DNA of 64,000 nucleotides from Phytophthora hibernalis (lineage: Eukaryota > Oomycota > Peronosporomycetes > Peronosporales > Peronosporaceae). Below the pieces are notes generated by a model that saw only the letters and a list, made by a program, of their open reading frames with translations, was not told where the DNA came from and searched no databases. The DNA lies in the NCBI GenBank assembly GCA_012656075.1, contig JAAKBF010000260.1, positions 1 through 64,000 of the forward strand, given 5' to 3'. Shown piece after piece: positions 45,304-55,661 of this stretch. Each line of letters begins with the position of its first letter. The first letter of the stretch is position 1. Both the position numbers and the translations under genes were made by a program.

Positions 45304-46121
45304 GAAAAGAAAACAGAAGTGTTTTGCAAAAGATGAAAAATGTTTTTTCTGTTCGGTGAAAAACTTTCCTCGTCCCATCATATGATCATCTGCACCTTGC
45401 TTGAAAAACTTTGCGTGTATTAAAATACATGTACCGTATTCCTCCTGTTACAAGCGTCACTCACTTTTAGCCAATGAAACAATAGGTATAAAACCGGTAT
45501 ATTCGATATGATCGTCATATCTCCCTGGTCATACGGCAGACCATGGCAAGTAAATCGATCTGCGTTTGCGCTACAAAAATTGGTCAGTAAGGTCCTACAG
45601 GTATGGTGAACAGGTATATATCGTTGGTAGGTACTTTATTAGTATTAGTGAGCTATTAAACTAGTGTAGCAGAGATATGACCAAATACGTTGAGTTAAGT
45701 ACGAGCCCTACCCCGCCTGCAGATTGGTGACGCCTGTAACAGGGGAATACAGTATCGGAATCGTGTTGATTATGTGGAGCCGGTGTTGATGCGTTCCTAG
45801 GTGCAGCGTTGTGTCAATTTATTTCAATTTTTTAAATTTTATTTAATTTTATTAAAATAAATTGGCACAACGCTTATTTATTAAATTATATTGAAATTTA
45901 TTAAAATAAATTGGCACAACGATGCACCTAGGAACACATCAACACACCGGCTCCACATAATCAATACGATTCCGATCGTGTTGGCGTGTTTATACATCCA
46001 GTGGGATGATCCCAGTGAAACCGATAGAGATACTGTACACAATTTGGATCGGAAAGCAACGAACATTCCTCCGTATCTAAGAGGTTGGCAGTTGCAATGG
46101 TCGTAGCGAGAAGCTCCTGTT
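45304..46121 (-). repeat. 5' LTR of the Copia element, with MITE insertion
   Basis: It aligns with the 3' LTR in two parts (45304-45433 and 45753-46121), separated by a 319-bp inverted-repeat element. The fold-back part is at 45755-45975. Its outer end lies about 50 bp before the effector start at 46173. Confidence 0.82.
45434..45752. mobile_element. 319-bp MITE with TA target inside the Copia LTR
   Basis: The ends CCGTATTCCTCCTGTTACA and the complement of TGTAACAGGGGAATACAG form imperfect terminal inverted repeats of about 26 bp ending in GCGTCAC. TA flanks both sides (45432-45433 and 45753-45754), while the other LTR has one TA at this place. No coding capacity. It is probably a non-autonomous Tc1/mariner-type element. 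Confidence 0.85.
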
Positions 46122-46172
46122 CAGCATCCTAATTACTTATCAAAATCTTCTCGAGTGGTCTGAAGGATAACG

Positions 46173-47978
46173 ATGCGTCTGGGATGCATTGGACTGTTAC
46201 ACGTAGTTGCTGCACTGCTGGTCAGTACAAATACGGCTGCAGCGGAGAGGGCCTCGAAGATAATTCACCCGCACTCCCAGATTTTGGCACGTTCACTCAC
46301 CGCGAACCACAAACAATTCAACACCAGTGGTTTTCTCCACTTTCACGAAGACGATGACGACGAAGAGAGAGTGAAGCTTCCTGGCTCCATTATTGAAAAG
46401 GCTAAAGCGTTCGTTTCGCCAGCCACTTCGGAGAAACTCCAGACCTGGCTGAACAGCGGGAAATCCATCGACGACGCTTTCATTCGTATGCAGCTCACTA
46501 AAGCTGCTGGAGATAAACTACTCGACAACCCACAGTTCACGACGTGGCTCACGTATGTGGATGATTTCACTGCCAAGAATCCTGGCAAGTCAACGTCAGC
46601 GATCGCTACACTGACTACACACTATGGCGACGAAGCGATCGCAAAAATTCTGGACGCTGCAAAGAAGATCGCGGGAACGAGGGCAGTGGCCACCAAGTTA
46701 GAGGCTGCGCAAATGCAGACATGGCTGGCTGGCGGAAAAACCGCTGACGATGTTTTCAAACTTCTAAAACTTAACAAGGCAGGGGACGACATCCTAAGTA
46801 ACCCAGCCTTCACGTCTTGGACTACGTACCTGAAGATTTTTAACACGGCCCATCCGGATCAAAAGACAAGTATCTTCGCGAAATTGGCATCGCAATACGG
46901 TGAACTCGGTCTATCTCGGGTAGTTGAAGCTGCCTTAAAGGCCAAAAGTTCCTCCGCCATCGCTAAAACCGTTCAAGCCGAGCAATTCGAGCGGTGGATG
47001 AACAGAAAAACAGTACCGGGTGATGTTTTCGCGATCTTGGGACTGAGCAAAGCTGGTGACAAGCTTCTTGAAAGTCCTGTTTTGAACACCTTTACCAAGT
47101 ACATGAACATTTACAACAAGCGGAACCCTGATCAAGAAACCACATTGATAGCGACGCTAGCGACTCACTATGGGGATATTGGTGTAGTCAAGTTACTTGA
47201 AGCATGGAAAACCGTATCCAGTACGTCTAACATCGCCGCAAACTTGGAAGACGCGCTGTACAAACTCTGGATTAGCGGCCGGAAGAGTCCGGACGACATC
47301 TTCACAACGTTAGGTCTGGAGAATGCTGGCAAAAACCTTCTTTCTAGTCCGCTTTTCAACACGTTTACAAAGTTCACGGATACCTATCACGCCAAGAAAC
47401 CCAACATCAAGATGACAACAAATTGGATTCTAAGGGCACACTATAACGCCTTCGATGTCGCTAAAATGATCCTTGCAGTGGAAAAAATGCCGGGTGCGCA
47501 TAGCGCTGGAAAACGCATGGAGGGGGTACTCTTCAAGGACTGGATGGGTTCTCCGGATGAAGCGTTTAAAGCACTCAAACTTGACCGAGTAAGGCCTTCA
47601 AAGCTGTTTGAAAGCCCGATGTTTGCGTATTGGATGAAGTTCATGGACGATTTCCACATGGCTTTCCCCGGTAAGAATATCCCACGGACTATGTTGGCGA
47701 CGGCCTACAAGGATGAAGATCTGCTAAAGGTGGTCAAAGCGGCACAAAAGAACCCGAAGATGAAGGAACTTGGGAACAAGTTGGAGACTGAGATGTTCAA
47801 GCAGTTCATGGGAACAAGTTGGAGACTGAGATGTTCAAGCAGTTCATCTTCGCAAAAACAACCGATCGATGTTGCCAAACTTCTAAACGTGAAGCAAAAG
47901 AACGATGCGAACTGGAAATTTTGGAAGACGTACATGCAGGACTACCACAAGTTCCACCTGAGAGAGATCAAGACCTGA
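46173..47978 (+). CDS. Intact LWY-repeat effector with EER leader, copy 3 (601 aa)
   Basis: ATG 46173 starts a signal peptide (residues 1 to about 24, MRLGCIGLLHVVAALLVSTN). No strict RxLR is present; ARSLTANHKQ at 39-48 is the closest, followed by EDDDDEER at 59-66. Five LWY modules begin near residues 84, 181, 273, 363 and 453, and a partial sixth ends the protein. The family is secreted and acts in host cells; some tandem LWY effectors (PSR2 type) recruit host PP2A, but I cannot say this one does. Residues about 546-560 (MGTSWRLRCSSSSSS) come from a 38-bp tandem duplication read in a shifted frame. The Copia LTR ends about 50 bp upstream, so the native promoter is probably displaced. Confidence 0.92.
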   Translation: MRLGCIGLLHVVAALLVSTNTAAAERASKIIHPHSQILARSLTANHKQFNTSGFLHFHEDDDDEERVKLPGSIIEKAKAFVSPATSEKLQTWLNSGKSIDDAFIRMQLTKAAGDKLLDNPQFTTWLTYVDDFTAKNPGKSTSAIATLTTHYGDEAIAKILDAAKKIAGTRAVATKLEAAQMQTWLAGGKTADDVFKLLKLNKAGDDILSNPAFTSWTTYLKIFNTAHPDQKTSIFAKLASQYGELGLSRVVEAALKAKSSSAIAKTVQAEQFERWMNRKTVPGDVFAILGLSKAGDKLLESPVLNTFTKYMNIYNKRNPDQETTLIATLATHYGDIGVVKLLEAWKTVSSTSNIAANLEDALYKLWISGRKSPDDIFTTLGLENAGKNLLSSPLFNTFTKFTDTYHAKKPNIKMTTNWILRAHYNAFDVAKMILAVEKMPGAHSAGKRMEGVLFKDWMGSPDEAFKALKLDRVRPSKLFESPMFAYWMKFMDDFHMAFPGKNIPRTMLATAYKDEDLLKVVKAAQKNPKMKELGNKLETEMFKQFMGTSWRLRCSSSSSSQKQPIDVAKLLNVKQKNDANWKFWKTYMQDYHKFHLREIKT

Positions 47979-48418
47979 GTCGTCCATGTAGTTGCCTAAA
48001 TGACGACCCTAAATGCACGTCGCTTGAAAACCCGTTGTCGAACAACCATCCTTTTTTAACTTATACGAGCAGGTATTAACAACGTGGTTAGCTTCAATCT
48101 ACATACTGTACTTCGAAGGAACATTTTACGAACATACCTTGGGTCCAATAACTGTCAACTATGCTTTGGCTAGGACCCGCGTGCACAGCTCTCGGCCAGC
48201 TTATGGAAAGCTTGAGGAAAGTGCTGACAGACCTAGTTTCGGGAACATAGAAAAAAACTTTATCTTGAATTGAGAAAGATGAATGTTGTTCAGGATCGGC
48301 TTCGCAAAAGGCACCTAGCTGTTTCTCCTGGGGAAAATATTGGTCGAGGATAATTCAATGCTGGGTTCTCTCCCACGTCCGATGGTCTTTTCAGATTTGG
48401 ATTTTACCCTTCGCCTCA
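47979..48418. repeat. Effector 3' flank shared with 7058-7498
   Basis: Non-coding and nearly identical to the flank of copy 2. No separate feature is seen in it. Confidence 0.85.
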
Positions 48419-49546
48419 TGAATTCCAGCCTCTTGCCCATGGAGGGCAAGTGGACACTGGTACATCAGCCTGCTGGTATTTGCTGGCCTGATTGTACTTG
48501 TGGATGCGACTATAACTACAAGAAACTTGGAAATGACTGATTCGGTCACTATGAATCACAACGAATTCTCCCAACAGAGGCTGTTGAGGTTTAAACCAAC
48601 AGGTAGAGAGGCGATGAAGAAGAGTCGGCATATCTGCCTCAAATTTGGAGAAGGTAAAAACCCTGTTGACATCGTCGACAATCTCGGAAAAGACTTTGCA
48701 GCGTTGGGTCAAAAAGCAAAAATCTCCGAGCGAGGCGGGATACAATCCGAAGTTCACGCGGTGGGTTGAGTGTGTAGACGAACTAAATGCCAAGAATCCC
48801 ATTGCAGCAAAGCAGGCTCCCACGACAGAGAAGATTGCAATCAATTTACAAGCTGAGCAGGTACAAAGTTGGCTGGCGAATGGAAAACCGCAGACGATGT
48901 TTTTGAGATGCTGATGCTCAAGAAGTTACTTCAGTTACTTATGGATACCCCGGAGTTTAACATGTGGGTCAAGTACGTGGACTATTTAAATGCGAAGAAA
49001 CCCGCGAAATGGTATCGATTTTCCCGGCCTTGACTGCTCATTTCGCGACAGAGGTATATCAGCGATGATGATTGTGGCGAAACGGACCGACAGGGATGAA
49101 GAATTTGCTACCAAGTTACAAGCTGAGCTGATCCAGGTTTGGCAGGCGAATGAAAAGCCTTCATACGATGTTTTCGGACTGCTGATGCTTAATAATGCAG
49201 AGGAGAAGGTATTCGCCAACCCACTGTTCTGAACATGGATCAAGTACGTGGACGATTTGAACGCGAAGAACCCTGAAAACGAAAAGTCGGTAATTTTAAC
49301 ATTACCTCTTACTACGGCGGCAGCATTGTAACAAAGATCAGCATTGACGCTAAGGATGTCGTTGATACGCAGAGTCTTGCCACGAAGTTGCAGGGTGAGC
49401 AGCTGAACAAATGGATGCTTACGAAAACGGACCCAAGAAATGTGCTCGAGTGGTTGAATGTGAAGGGAACAGCGTCAGATAACGCGTAGAGGTTAATCTA
49501 TACGAAGTATCGCAATGAATTCAACACTAGAAATTCTAAGCGTTAA
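48419..49546 (+). pseudogene. Decayed RLLR LWY effector
   Basis: The leader matches 7499-7930, with a hydrophobic signal-peptide-like stretch and RLLR (QRLLRFKPTGRE) near 48583. No acidic EER follows and no ATG lies in the same frame close upstream. LWY modules continue in several frames: EKTLQRWVKK near 48690, IAINLQAEQVQSWLANGK near 48830, and VWQANEKPSYDVFGLL near 49136. The end (QLNKWMLTKTDPRNVLEWL) is followed by TAG, a last YTKYRNEFNT segment and TAA at 49544-49546. It extends much further than its truncated partner at 7.5 kb. Confidence 0.7.
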
Positions 49547-50094
49547 CCGGGCCGACAAGAGATGAAAGCGTTTGGCACTGCTAGATTGGTTTCAATACTT
49601 TTAGGTTCATAAGGCAGAAGTAATTTTGTCTATTGACAGTTGGAGGGATTCATGCACCACAACAAAAATAAGTTTGAAATACCTCAATTTGATTCTACAA
49701 TCCCGTGGTTGTCCATGAATGACAGCTGTAACTATGATGGGTTGATTTTCAAGATGTTTGTAGAGCAACACTATCAGAATCGAGTTGCAATAAAAAACAG
49801 AAGAAGTAGTACGTAGTGGCAGTAGCTTACCACTGACTCTCCGAGAGTCACCACGCGAAGCTCGGCATTTGGGCTTTGGAGTTATTTTCAACACGTGTTT
49901 GATAAACACACGACTTTGGCCCTGTATGAATTGTCGCGCTTACTTGGAAATAGCAACATCCGGATCTGTTGATGCAAGGGGGTCGAGTTTTTATGGGGGT
50001 TGAGTTTCACCGTCGTGCTTGGACGTGTACCTGCTTTAATCGCCAGCAACAACAAAATAATTGCAATCAATCTCCTCTTCAGCATTAAATTTTG
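49547..50094. other. Intergenic region with a weak secreted ORF
   Basis: A minus-strand frame at 50085-49888 (65 aa) starts MLKRRLIAIILLLLAI, which resembles a signal peptide, but the rest has no RxLR, EER or module. It lies head-to-head with the next decayed effector. I see nothing else here. Confidence 0.35.
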
Positions 50095-50566
50095 GACCTC
50101 GACAAATTGGTGAGCGCCTCCAGCGGTTGGCCAAGCTGGAGCTTGATCAGGCTGGCGACGACCTTCTCAGTAGTCCACTACTAAGCACGTGGGTCCAGTA
50201 CATGAAGGCTTTCACCAAGGAGTTCCCGAGAAAGAAAACCAGTATGATTGAGATGTTCACGACGAGTTACGGCGATGGAAAGTTGGCCACGATGCTCCAA
50301 GCAGCGAAAAGGTCCCGAGCATGGAGGAACTCGCAACGAATTTGCAGTGCGCATAGTTCAAACAGTGGATGAAGGTGAAGAAACCCCTGATGTTATCTAC
50401 GAAACAGTTTTTGAAACTGGACTCGACGAGCGACGCATCCGCGGACATTTGGTGTACGTACTACAAGATGTACGACAATGAATTTCCTGGGCAATTGTTC
50501 TCGTTCAACCCTTCGAAAACGAAAATGCTGCTAGAAGAAGACCATATGAAGGGCAACACGAACTGA
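50095..50566 (+). pseudogene. Fragment of an RFLR-type LWY effector (last two modules)
   Basis: It aligns with the second half of the 24588-25794 gene (LDQAGDDLLSSPLLSTWVQY onward). The leader and first modules are missing. Breaks are at an A run near 50308, a TAG replacing a Gln codon near 50355, an A run near 50380 and a T5 run near 50409. The tail FPGQLFSFNP is followed by a further 17 residues (SKTKMLLEEDHMKGNTN), because the codon that is TAG in the paralogue is TCG here. It forms a tail-to-tail pair with 51321-53363. Confidence 0.82.
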
Positions 50567-51320
50567 AACCTGGGTTTCACATTTGCGTTCGTTCTGGTTT
50601 GCGCTACATGCACTATAATGCTAGCATGTGAACGCATTGACATATCTTAACATTCAGCAGCTTTGCAAATTCTGGGCTCATGTTTGAGGTTTAGTTGCCG
50701 ATTTCTCAGTTTCTTCAGTATGCAGTTGTTTGTTACCGATACGAACAAGCTTAGTTCTAGCTGTCAATCATACGAGCACGTTTAATATTGTGGCAACGAA
50801 CATTGGGTCCTGTTAGGCTTGAAGAGTGGAAACCTTTTGATTCTGGGTTCCACTTTACACATGTACATATACATGTAGTTATTCAGCTATCGAATTCAGA
50901 CACAAGGAAGCTGACGCCAATGCGAAGCTTCAGCAGTGTATTACATTGTTTGGCGGCTTTATTAAAGAAAAATAATCTACAGAAGGAATGGTAAACAGAC
51001 TAACACGCTTGTTAGCCCCACCATAATTAGTTTGTCCGTAGTAAAACTCACAATCAGGTCTGCCGAGTACACAGCCTGCGAAAGCAAAGAGCGGTACCCC
51101 AAACAAAAATTCCGCCCAGGGCTTTCATTAGGTGTCCATATTGATATGTTGGTTTGATAGCAACATAGCAATGAAAGCCCAATGAATTAGTTGCTGTAGT
51201 GTGAACTACTGGAAGGTATTTTGCGCGCCCTCCCCCAGAGATTGTTAAGGAGTGTGCTGAGTTACCAGCACCAGAATCCAAACCTTCTGTAAAGTATTTC
51301 GAAGTACTGTAGTATTATAC
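50567..51320. repeat. Convergent spacer related to 25795-26405
   Basis: A non-coding spacer of the second effector pair, related to the first pair's spacer from about 50990 onward. TACATGTA lies near 50871. Confidence 0.65.
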
Positions 51321-53363
51321 CTAAAGTATATTATTGGTGGTTAATAGTACTAATGTGCCACCAAAAGGGTTAAACGATGTTTCCCACACTACGTTGGCTT
51401 TCTTAATGTATCGCTGGATCATTCCGTCCGCGGTAACCACATCTCTGAGCATTTTCGAAAGTTCCGCAGGGTCTTCCTTCGCACGCACCCACTTGTTGAG
51501 CAGCGCGTTCTGCAAGTTCGTGGCCAGTTTCTCCGTACTAGGGATCTTCTTCGCCGCATCGAACATCTCCAAAAGAGCTCGATCGTTGAAGCTGGCCCTC
51601 AAACCATCGATCATTGTTGCTTTCTTGTCGGGATACCGCTGGTTGAAGTCACCCAAATATTTGGCCCAGGTTTTGAAACGTGGATCAGGGAGAACATTGT
51701 CATCCCACTTCGGATAGCGTAAAATCCATTTGAATACAAAATGTGGGGATCCTCGTTGAGGAGCCAGCGCTTCACCTGTCCCGCCTGCACCATATTAGCA
51801 TATTTCACAGTGCTTGGATGTCGCAGCGCCTTGTCAATCATCGCTTCAACTCCATTATCCTGATAGCTTTTATGAAGTGATAAGAACCAGTCGGTTTTCT
51901 TCGCTGGAGTCTCTCTGTCGAATGTTTTGACGTAGTTGAGCCAAGTCTTGAACAGCGGATTACCTAAAACGTTATACCATGCATCGCCAAGTCCAAGTAG
52001 ATTGAAAACTTCATCAGGATTTTTCTTGATGGCGAGGTAACCCTGGATCTTCTCCGTCTGCAATTTACCAGCAGTATTTTCAAGGTTCGGGACTTTCTTA
52101 GCCGCTTCGAGGATTTTGATCAATGGTTTGTCGCTGTAGTGGGCCGTCAGCGTCTTGAACAAGTTTGTTTCTTTCCCGGGTTCCCTTTGTTGAAGATGTT
52201 CATGTACGAGCTCCACGTCTTATACAGTGGATTGTCAAAGAAGTTGTCCTCTGCTTTGTTTAATTTCAACACCGTGAAAACATCATCCGATGATTTACCA
52301 CTGGCCAGCCAGGCTTGCATCTGTTGTGTCTCCAACTTTGTTGCGGCCATCTTCGAACTGGCATGCGTCTTTCCAACCGCGATAATCTTTGCGAGAGATT
52401 CATCTTTGAATCTTCTCGTCAAAACATGAAATGCGGTTGTTTCCTTCGCGGGGTACTGTGCGTTGAAATCATCCAAGTACTTGACCCAAGTGCTGAATAG
52501 TGGACTCGCCATGAAATTATCCCTCACTTTTCCAACTCCCATCTGTACGAAAGCATTGTCCGGTGTTTTCCCACTCTTCAGCCACCCTTGAAGCTGCTGC
52601 GCCTCCAGCTTAGTAGCGATGCTTTTTGTAGCATCCGAATTCTTGGCGGCATTAACCATCTTGAACAACACATCATCACCATAGTAAGGTGTCAACGTTG
52701 GGATCATCGATGTTGTCTTCTTCGCGTTCAGTGCGTTGAGGTCGTCCACGTACGCGACCCACGAGGTAAACTTCGAGTTTGTCAGTAGGGACTCTCCAAC
52801 CCTTTGGAGACCAAACAGGAGAAAGACGTCATCAGGTGGTTTTCCAACGGTAGCCCAATGCTGCATCTACTCCGTTTGCAGCCTATTAGCAAGCTTTTCT
52901 TGTCTTGGGTTTTTCTTCGTAAACTCAAGTAATTTATACAGCGCGTCATCGCCGAATTGATTCGTCAGCGTCGGGATCGCCGATGTCGCTTTTGCTGGGT
53001 ACTTGGCATTCAAGTCGTCCACATACTTGATCCACTCGGCAAACTGCGGTTGATGAAACAACCGACCCCAGCCTTGGTAAGTCCCATTCGCGAGAAAACC
53101 GTATCCGCATTTTTGCCATCGCCAAGCCATTTTTGGAGCTTATCGGAGGTGACTGCCGACGAGGAGAAGATCTTTTTAGCCTTATCAAAAACAGAGGCGG
53201 GGAGTAGTTCTCTCGCTTCGCCTTCATCGTCCTTGTTTGTGGATAACTCTGTCGGACTCGAAAAATTAGCAATCCGTGTTTCAGAATGCGACACCGCTAC
53301 ACTGGCATTGAGACTTGGAAGCACTGAGGATACTGTTAGTGCTAAAAGCAAAATGTGCCGCAT
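51321..53363 (-). pseudogene. EER-type LWY effector with several breaks
   Basis: ATG at 53363 opens a signal peptide (MRHILLLALTVSSVLPSLNASVAVS) and a weakened acidic site (KDDEGEAREL). Six LWY modules and the conserved end (VVTADGMIQRYIKKA) are all present. The frame is broken at a run of C (plus strand) near 53070, by a TAG replacing Gln at 52866-52864, at a G run near 52180 and by a base loss near 51750. It is about 660 codons long in total, like its neighbour at 56756. It is probably a recently lost gene, or an intact gene with several sequencing errors plus one nonsense change. Confidence 0.85.
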
Positions 53364-53387
53364 CCTTCGACTTGAGAGCTGAATATC

Positions 53388-53403
53388 AAGTTTGGAAGTG
53401 AAA
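53388..53403 (-). promoter_or_regulatory. Initiator-like element
   Basis: On the minus strand the sequence reads TTTCACTTCCAAACTT, 25 bp before the start codon. It resembles the oomycete initiator consensus built around TCATTYYNCAWTT. A matching word stands at the same distance before the paralogue at 58737. Confidence 0.45.
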
Positions 53404-54649
53404 GAGCCATTTAAGCGAGGTCAACACATTAGCAATTATCGGATTCCGTTGATCTGTACGACACATGTAGAGTACTGCTCTTCCCAGCAATTCTCCGTAT
53501 AATTTGTGATGACTGAGCATGTGCTAAGCGTAAAGAGGCTTCCGCTTGTGCAATTATATGTTGGTACTGTATGGATGTGTCTCGTCGGATTGCACACTGC
53601 ATCCCACGGCACCCGCAAAATCTAGTTTACATGTTAAATGGTTAGTTTTATAAACACAAACGGAAGCATTATACATGTACTACTGTACGTAGTACTGTAT
53701 TACAATACTTAACTTATCTATGCGAACTCTTGAAAAGGGGTTCATCAACATGATTACGGATTAGTACAAGGCTTCAACAACATGATATGATCCTGAATGG
53801 GGAGCTGTTCCCCGCTCAAGAAAGAATTCGATGGGGAAAAACACGTATGGAGATTGAGGCTGGGGAGATCGAGGTCCAAAAAAGCATATTGAAAGAGCAG
53901 CTTTCTTCTAATCACGATTTAATTCCGCTGCGGTGACAAGCTCTTCATTTCGTTTTAGCGCTGCAGACAACGAAATGTAAATAGTCTTAGATTCGGTAGA
54001 CTGTCTGTGAAAGAATTGGGAGCGTCACCAAAGGTCCAGTGTGCAGTACGTTAGAGGGCGGACCATCTTTTTCTTGTTTTGTGACAATACATGTACGGGT
54101 CCTTTTTGAACCTCGACCTCCCCATAGTTTTTCCCGAATTCGACCCTTTGTTCGCGAAAGGGTTAATGGGCGGGTGCAAAATCTGACGGAGTCTTAGCCG
54201 AGACGGTTCCTTTCCGACACTAAGGGGCTGGTTCGCGTCACTGGGTCTGGTTAAATAGGGAGCTAACGAAGCAATCTGATTGGGTATTTGCGCTTATAAA
54301 AGATTCTTAGGGATAGGTCAAATTGATTTTCCCTTTACTCGATAGTTGATCAAGTCAAATGGAAAAGGCCCCTACCATATGGTATCCTCCAATTAAACTA
54401 AACCTAGAGAAAAAGTGGATCAACCAGCTCGAGGGCATCCTGTTTTTAATATCTACTGACATGTGGACTCCGAAATATACGCCCAAGTTACTCTGCAACT
54501 CAGGTGAGGGCAACCTTAATGCGGTAGAATGCAGTTGGCTCATCAAAACCCAAAAAGTAATGCATAGATAGCTCTGCAGAATTTCGGTGAAAGGAAACGT
54601 TCAAACATAATTCTCTTGGCTGTTATGCTTGCGTTTCGTAAAAGTGGAT
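53404..54649. other. Intergenic region, upstream of two divergent effectors
   Basis: 53430-53850 is conserved with 58815-59240 (upstream of the other EER gene), including ATTCTCCGTATAATTT and CTCAAGAAAGAATTCGATGG, so promoter sequence was duplicated with the gene. The remainder (53900-54600) holds no recognised gene. Confidence 0.55.
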
Positions 54650-55345
54650 TGGGGCCACAAAGTCTCAGAAACGGATTCGGCTGAGAAAGTCCCAGCTCAT
54701 CAAAGGACAGCTGGAGGCTGCACAAATAAAGCGGTTGGACAAATCGCTGGTTTCCTCGGACGAAATTTCCAAGCTGCTTAAGGTGGACAAGGCAGGCATT
54801 TTCGACTGCCCGTAGATGGCTACGTACTCGAAACCTTCACGTAGTGCGTGAACGTGACGTACCGGTAGAAGTATTGCGATGAAGATTTGCTGAAAATGCT
54901 AGTTACCGGACAAAACGCCAAAAGCGCTGACGCCACCAAGCTGAAGGACGACATGGTCCAGAGCTGGCTGGACTTCACAACCCCACTGGCTAAGATTTTC
55001 AAAACGCTGAAGCTTGATCAGGCTGGCGACGACCTTCTCAGTAGTCCGCTACTAAGCACGTGGGTCCAGTACATGAAGGCTTGCAACCAGGAGATTCAGG
55101 GAAATAAAACCAATATGCTCGAGACGTTCACGAAGAGTTACGGCGATGGAAAGTAGGCCACGATGCTCCAAGCGGTGGCCGAGCATGGTGGAACTTGCAA
55201 TGAATTTGCGGCGCGCACAGTTCTAGAAGCGTATGGTCGAGAAGTTAATCCCCTGATGAAGTACACAACAGCTCTGAAGCTGGACTCGGCAAACGGCCCG
55301 TTCGCGGACATTAAATGTCAAATGTTGGCACCGTACTACATGTAG
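54650..55345 (+). pseudogene. Fragment of an RFLR-type LWY effector (leader lost)
   Basis: It aligns with the 24588-25794 gene from module 1 onward. The signal peptide and RFLR are missing and replaced by sequence that also appears, inverted, near 60600-60720. Modules are shortened, with an internal loss near 54815. The best preserved part, 54887-55156 (LKDDMVQSWLDFTTP, DDLLSSPLLSTWVQY), ends at a TAG. The end (TALKLDS..DIKCQ) follows in another frame to 55345. It is tail-to-tail with 56756-58737. Confidence 0.82.
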
Positions 55346-55642
55346 ATAGAAGGCATACGACAAAGAATTTCATCAAGGGCATTATGGACTGAAACCTACT
55401 GGCATAAGTACTGGTGTGTACATGTTCTGAAAAGTTAACATGTGAACGTATATGTATATCTCAGCAACTTGGCGAATACTGGGATTAGTATACTTCGAAG
55501 TATAGTCCGTTTTGAGTCCCTGGTTTTGAGGTTTAGCTGCGAATTTCTTTGTGCTAGTCGTTGAATATACCTGTACGTTTACTATCGTGTGCAGCAAACC
55601 TCCGGTCTTGTAAAAATTACCTACGGTTGCAGATCAGAAACT
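55346..55642. other. Non-coding 3' flank
   Basis: No gene is recognised. It separates the decayed effector from the inserted TPR fragment. Confidence 0.4.
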
Positions 55643-55661
55643 TTTCGTGTCTTTTACGGAT
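55643..55661. repeat. Direct repeat left of the TPR fragment
   Basis: TTTCGTGTCTTTTACGGAT occurs here and again, with one change, at 55977-55995, bracketing the TPR fragment. It may be a target-site duplication. Confidence 0.6.

Larger units (their letters stand above)
40678..46121 (-). mobile_element. Copia-type LTR retrotransposon
   Basis: LTR copies at 40678-41149 and 45304-46121 flank a minus-strand gag-pol with Copia order: gag, protease, integrase, reverse transcriptase, RNase H. Having integrase before reverse transcriptase is diagnostic. The inner genes are broken, part of the reverse transcriptase is deleted, and no target-site duplication was found, so one side may be rearranged. 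Confidence 0.88.

Noticed and set aside
49888..50085. 65-aa minus-strand frame with a signal-peptide-like start
   Set aside because: The hydrophobic start is convincing but the rest has no RxLR, EER or module and there is no paralogue in the window, so I did not list it as a gene.
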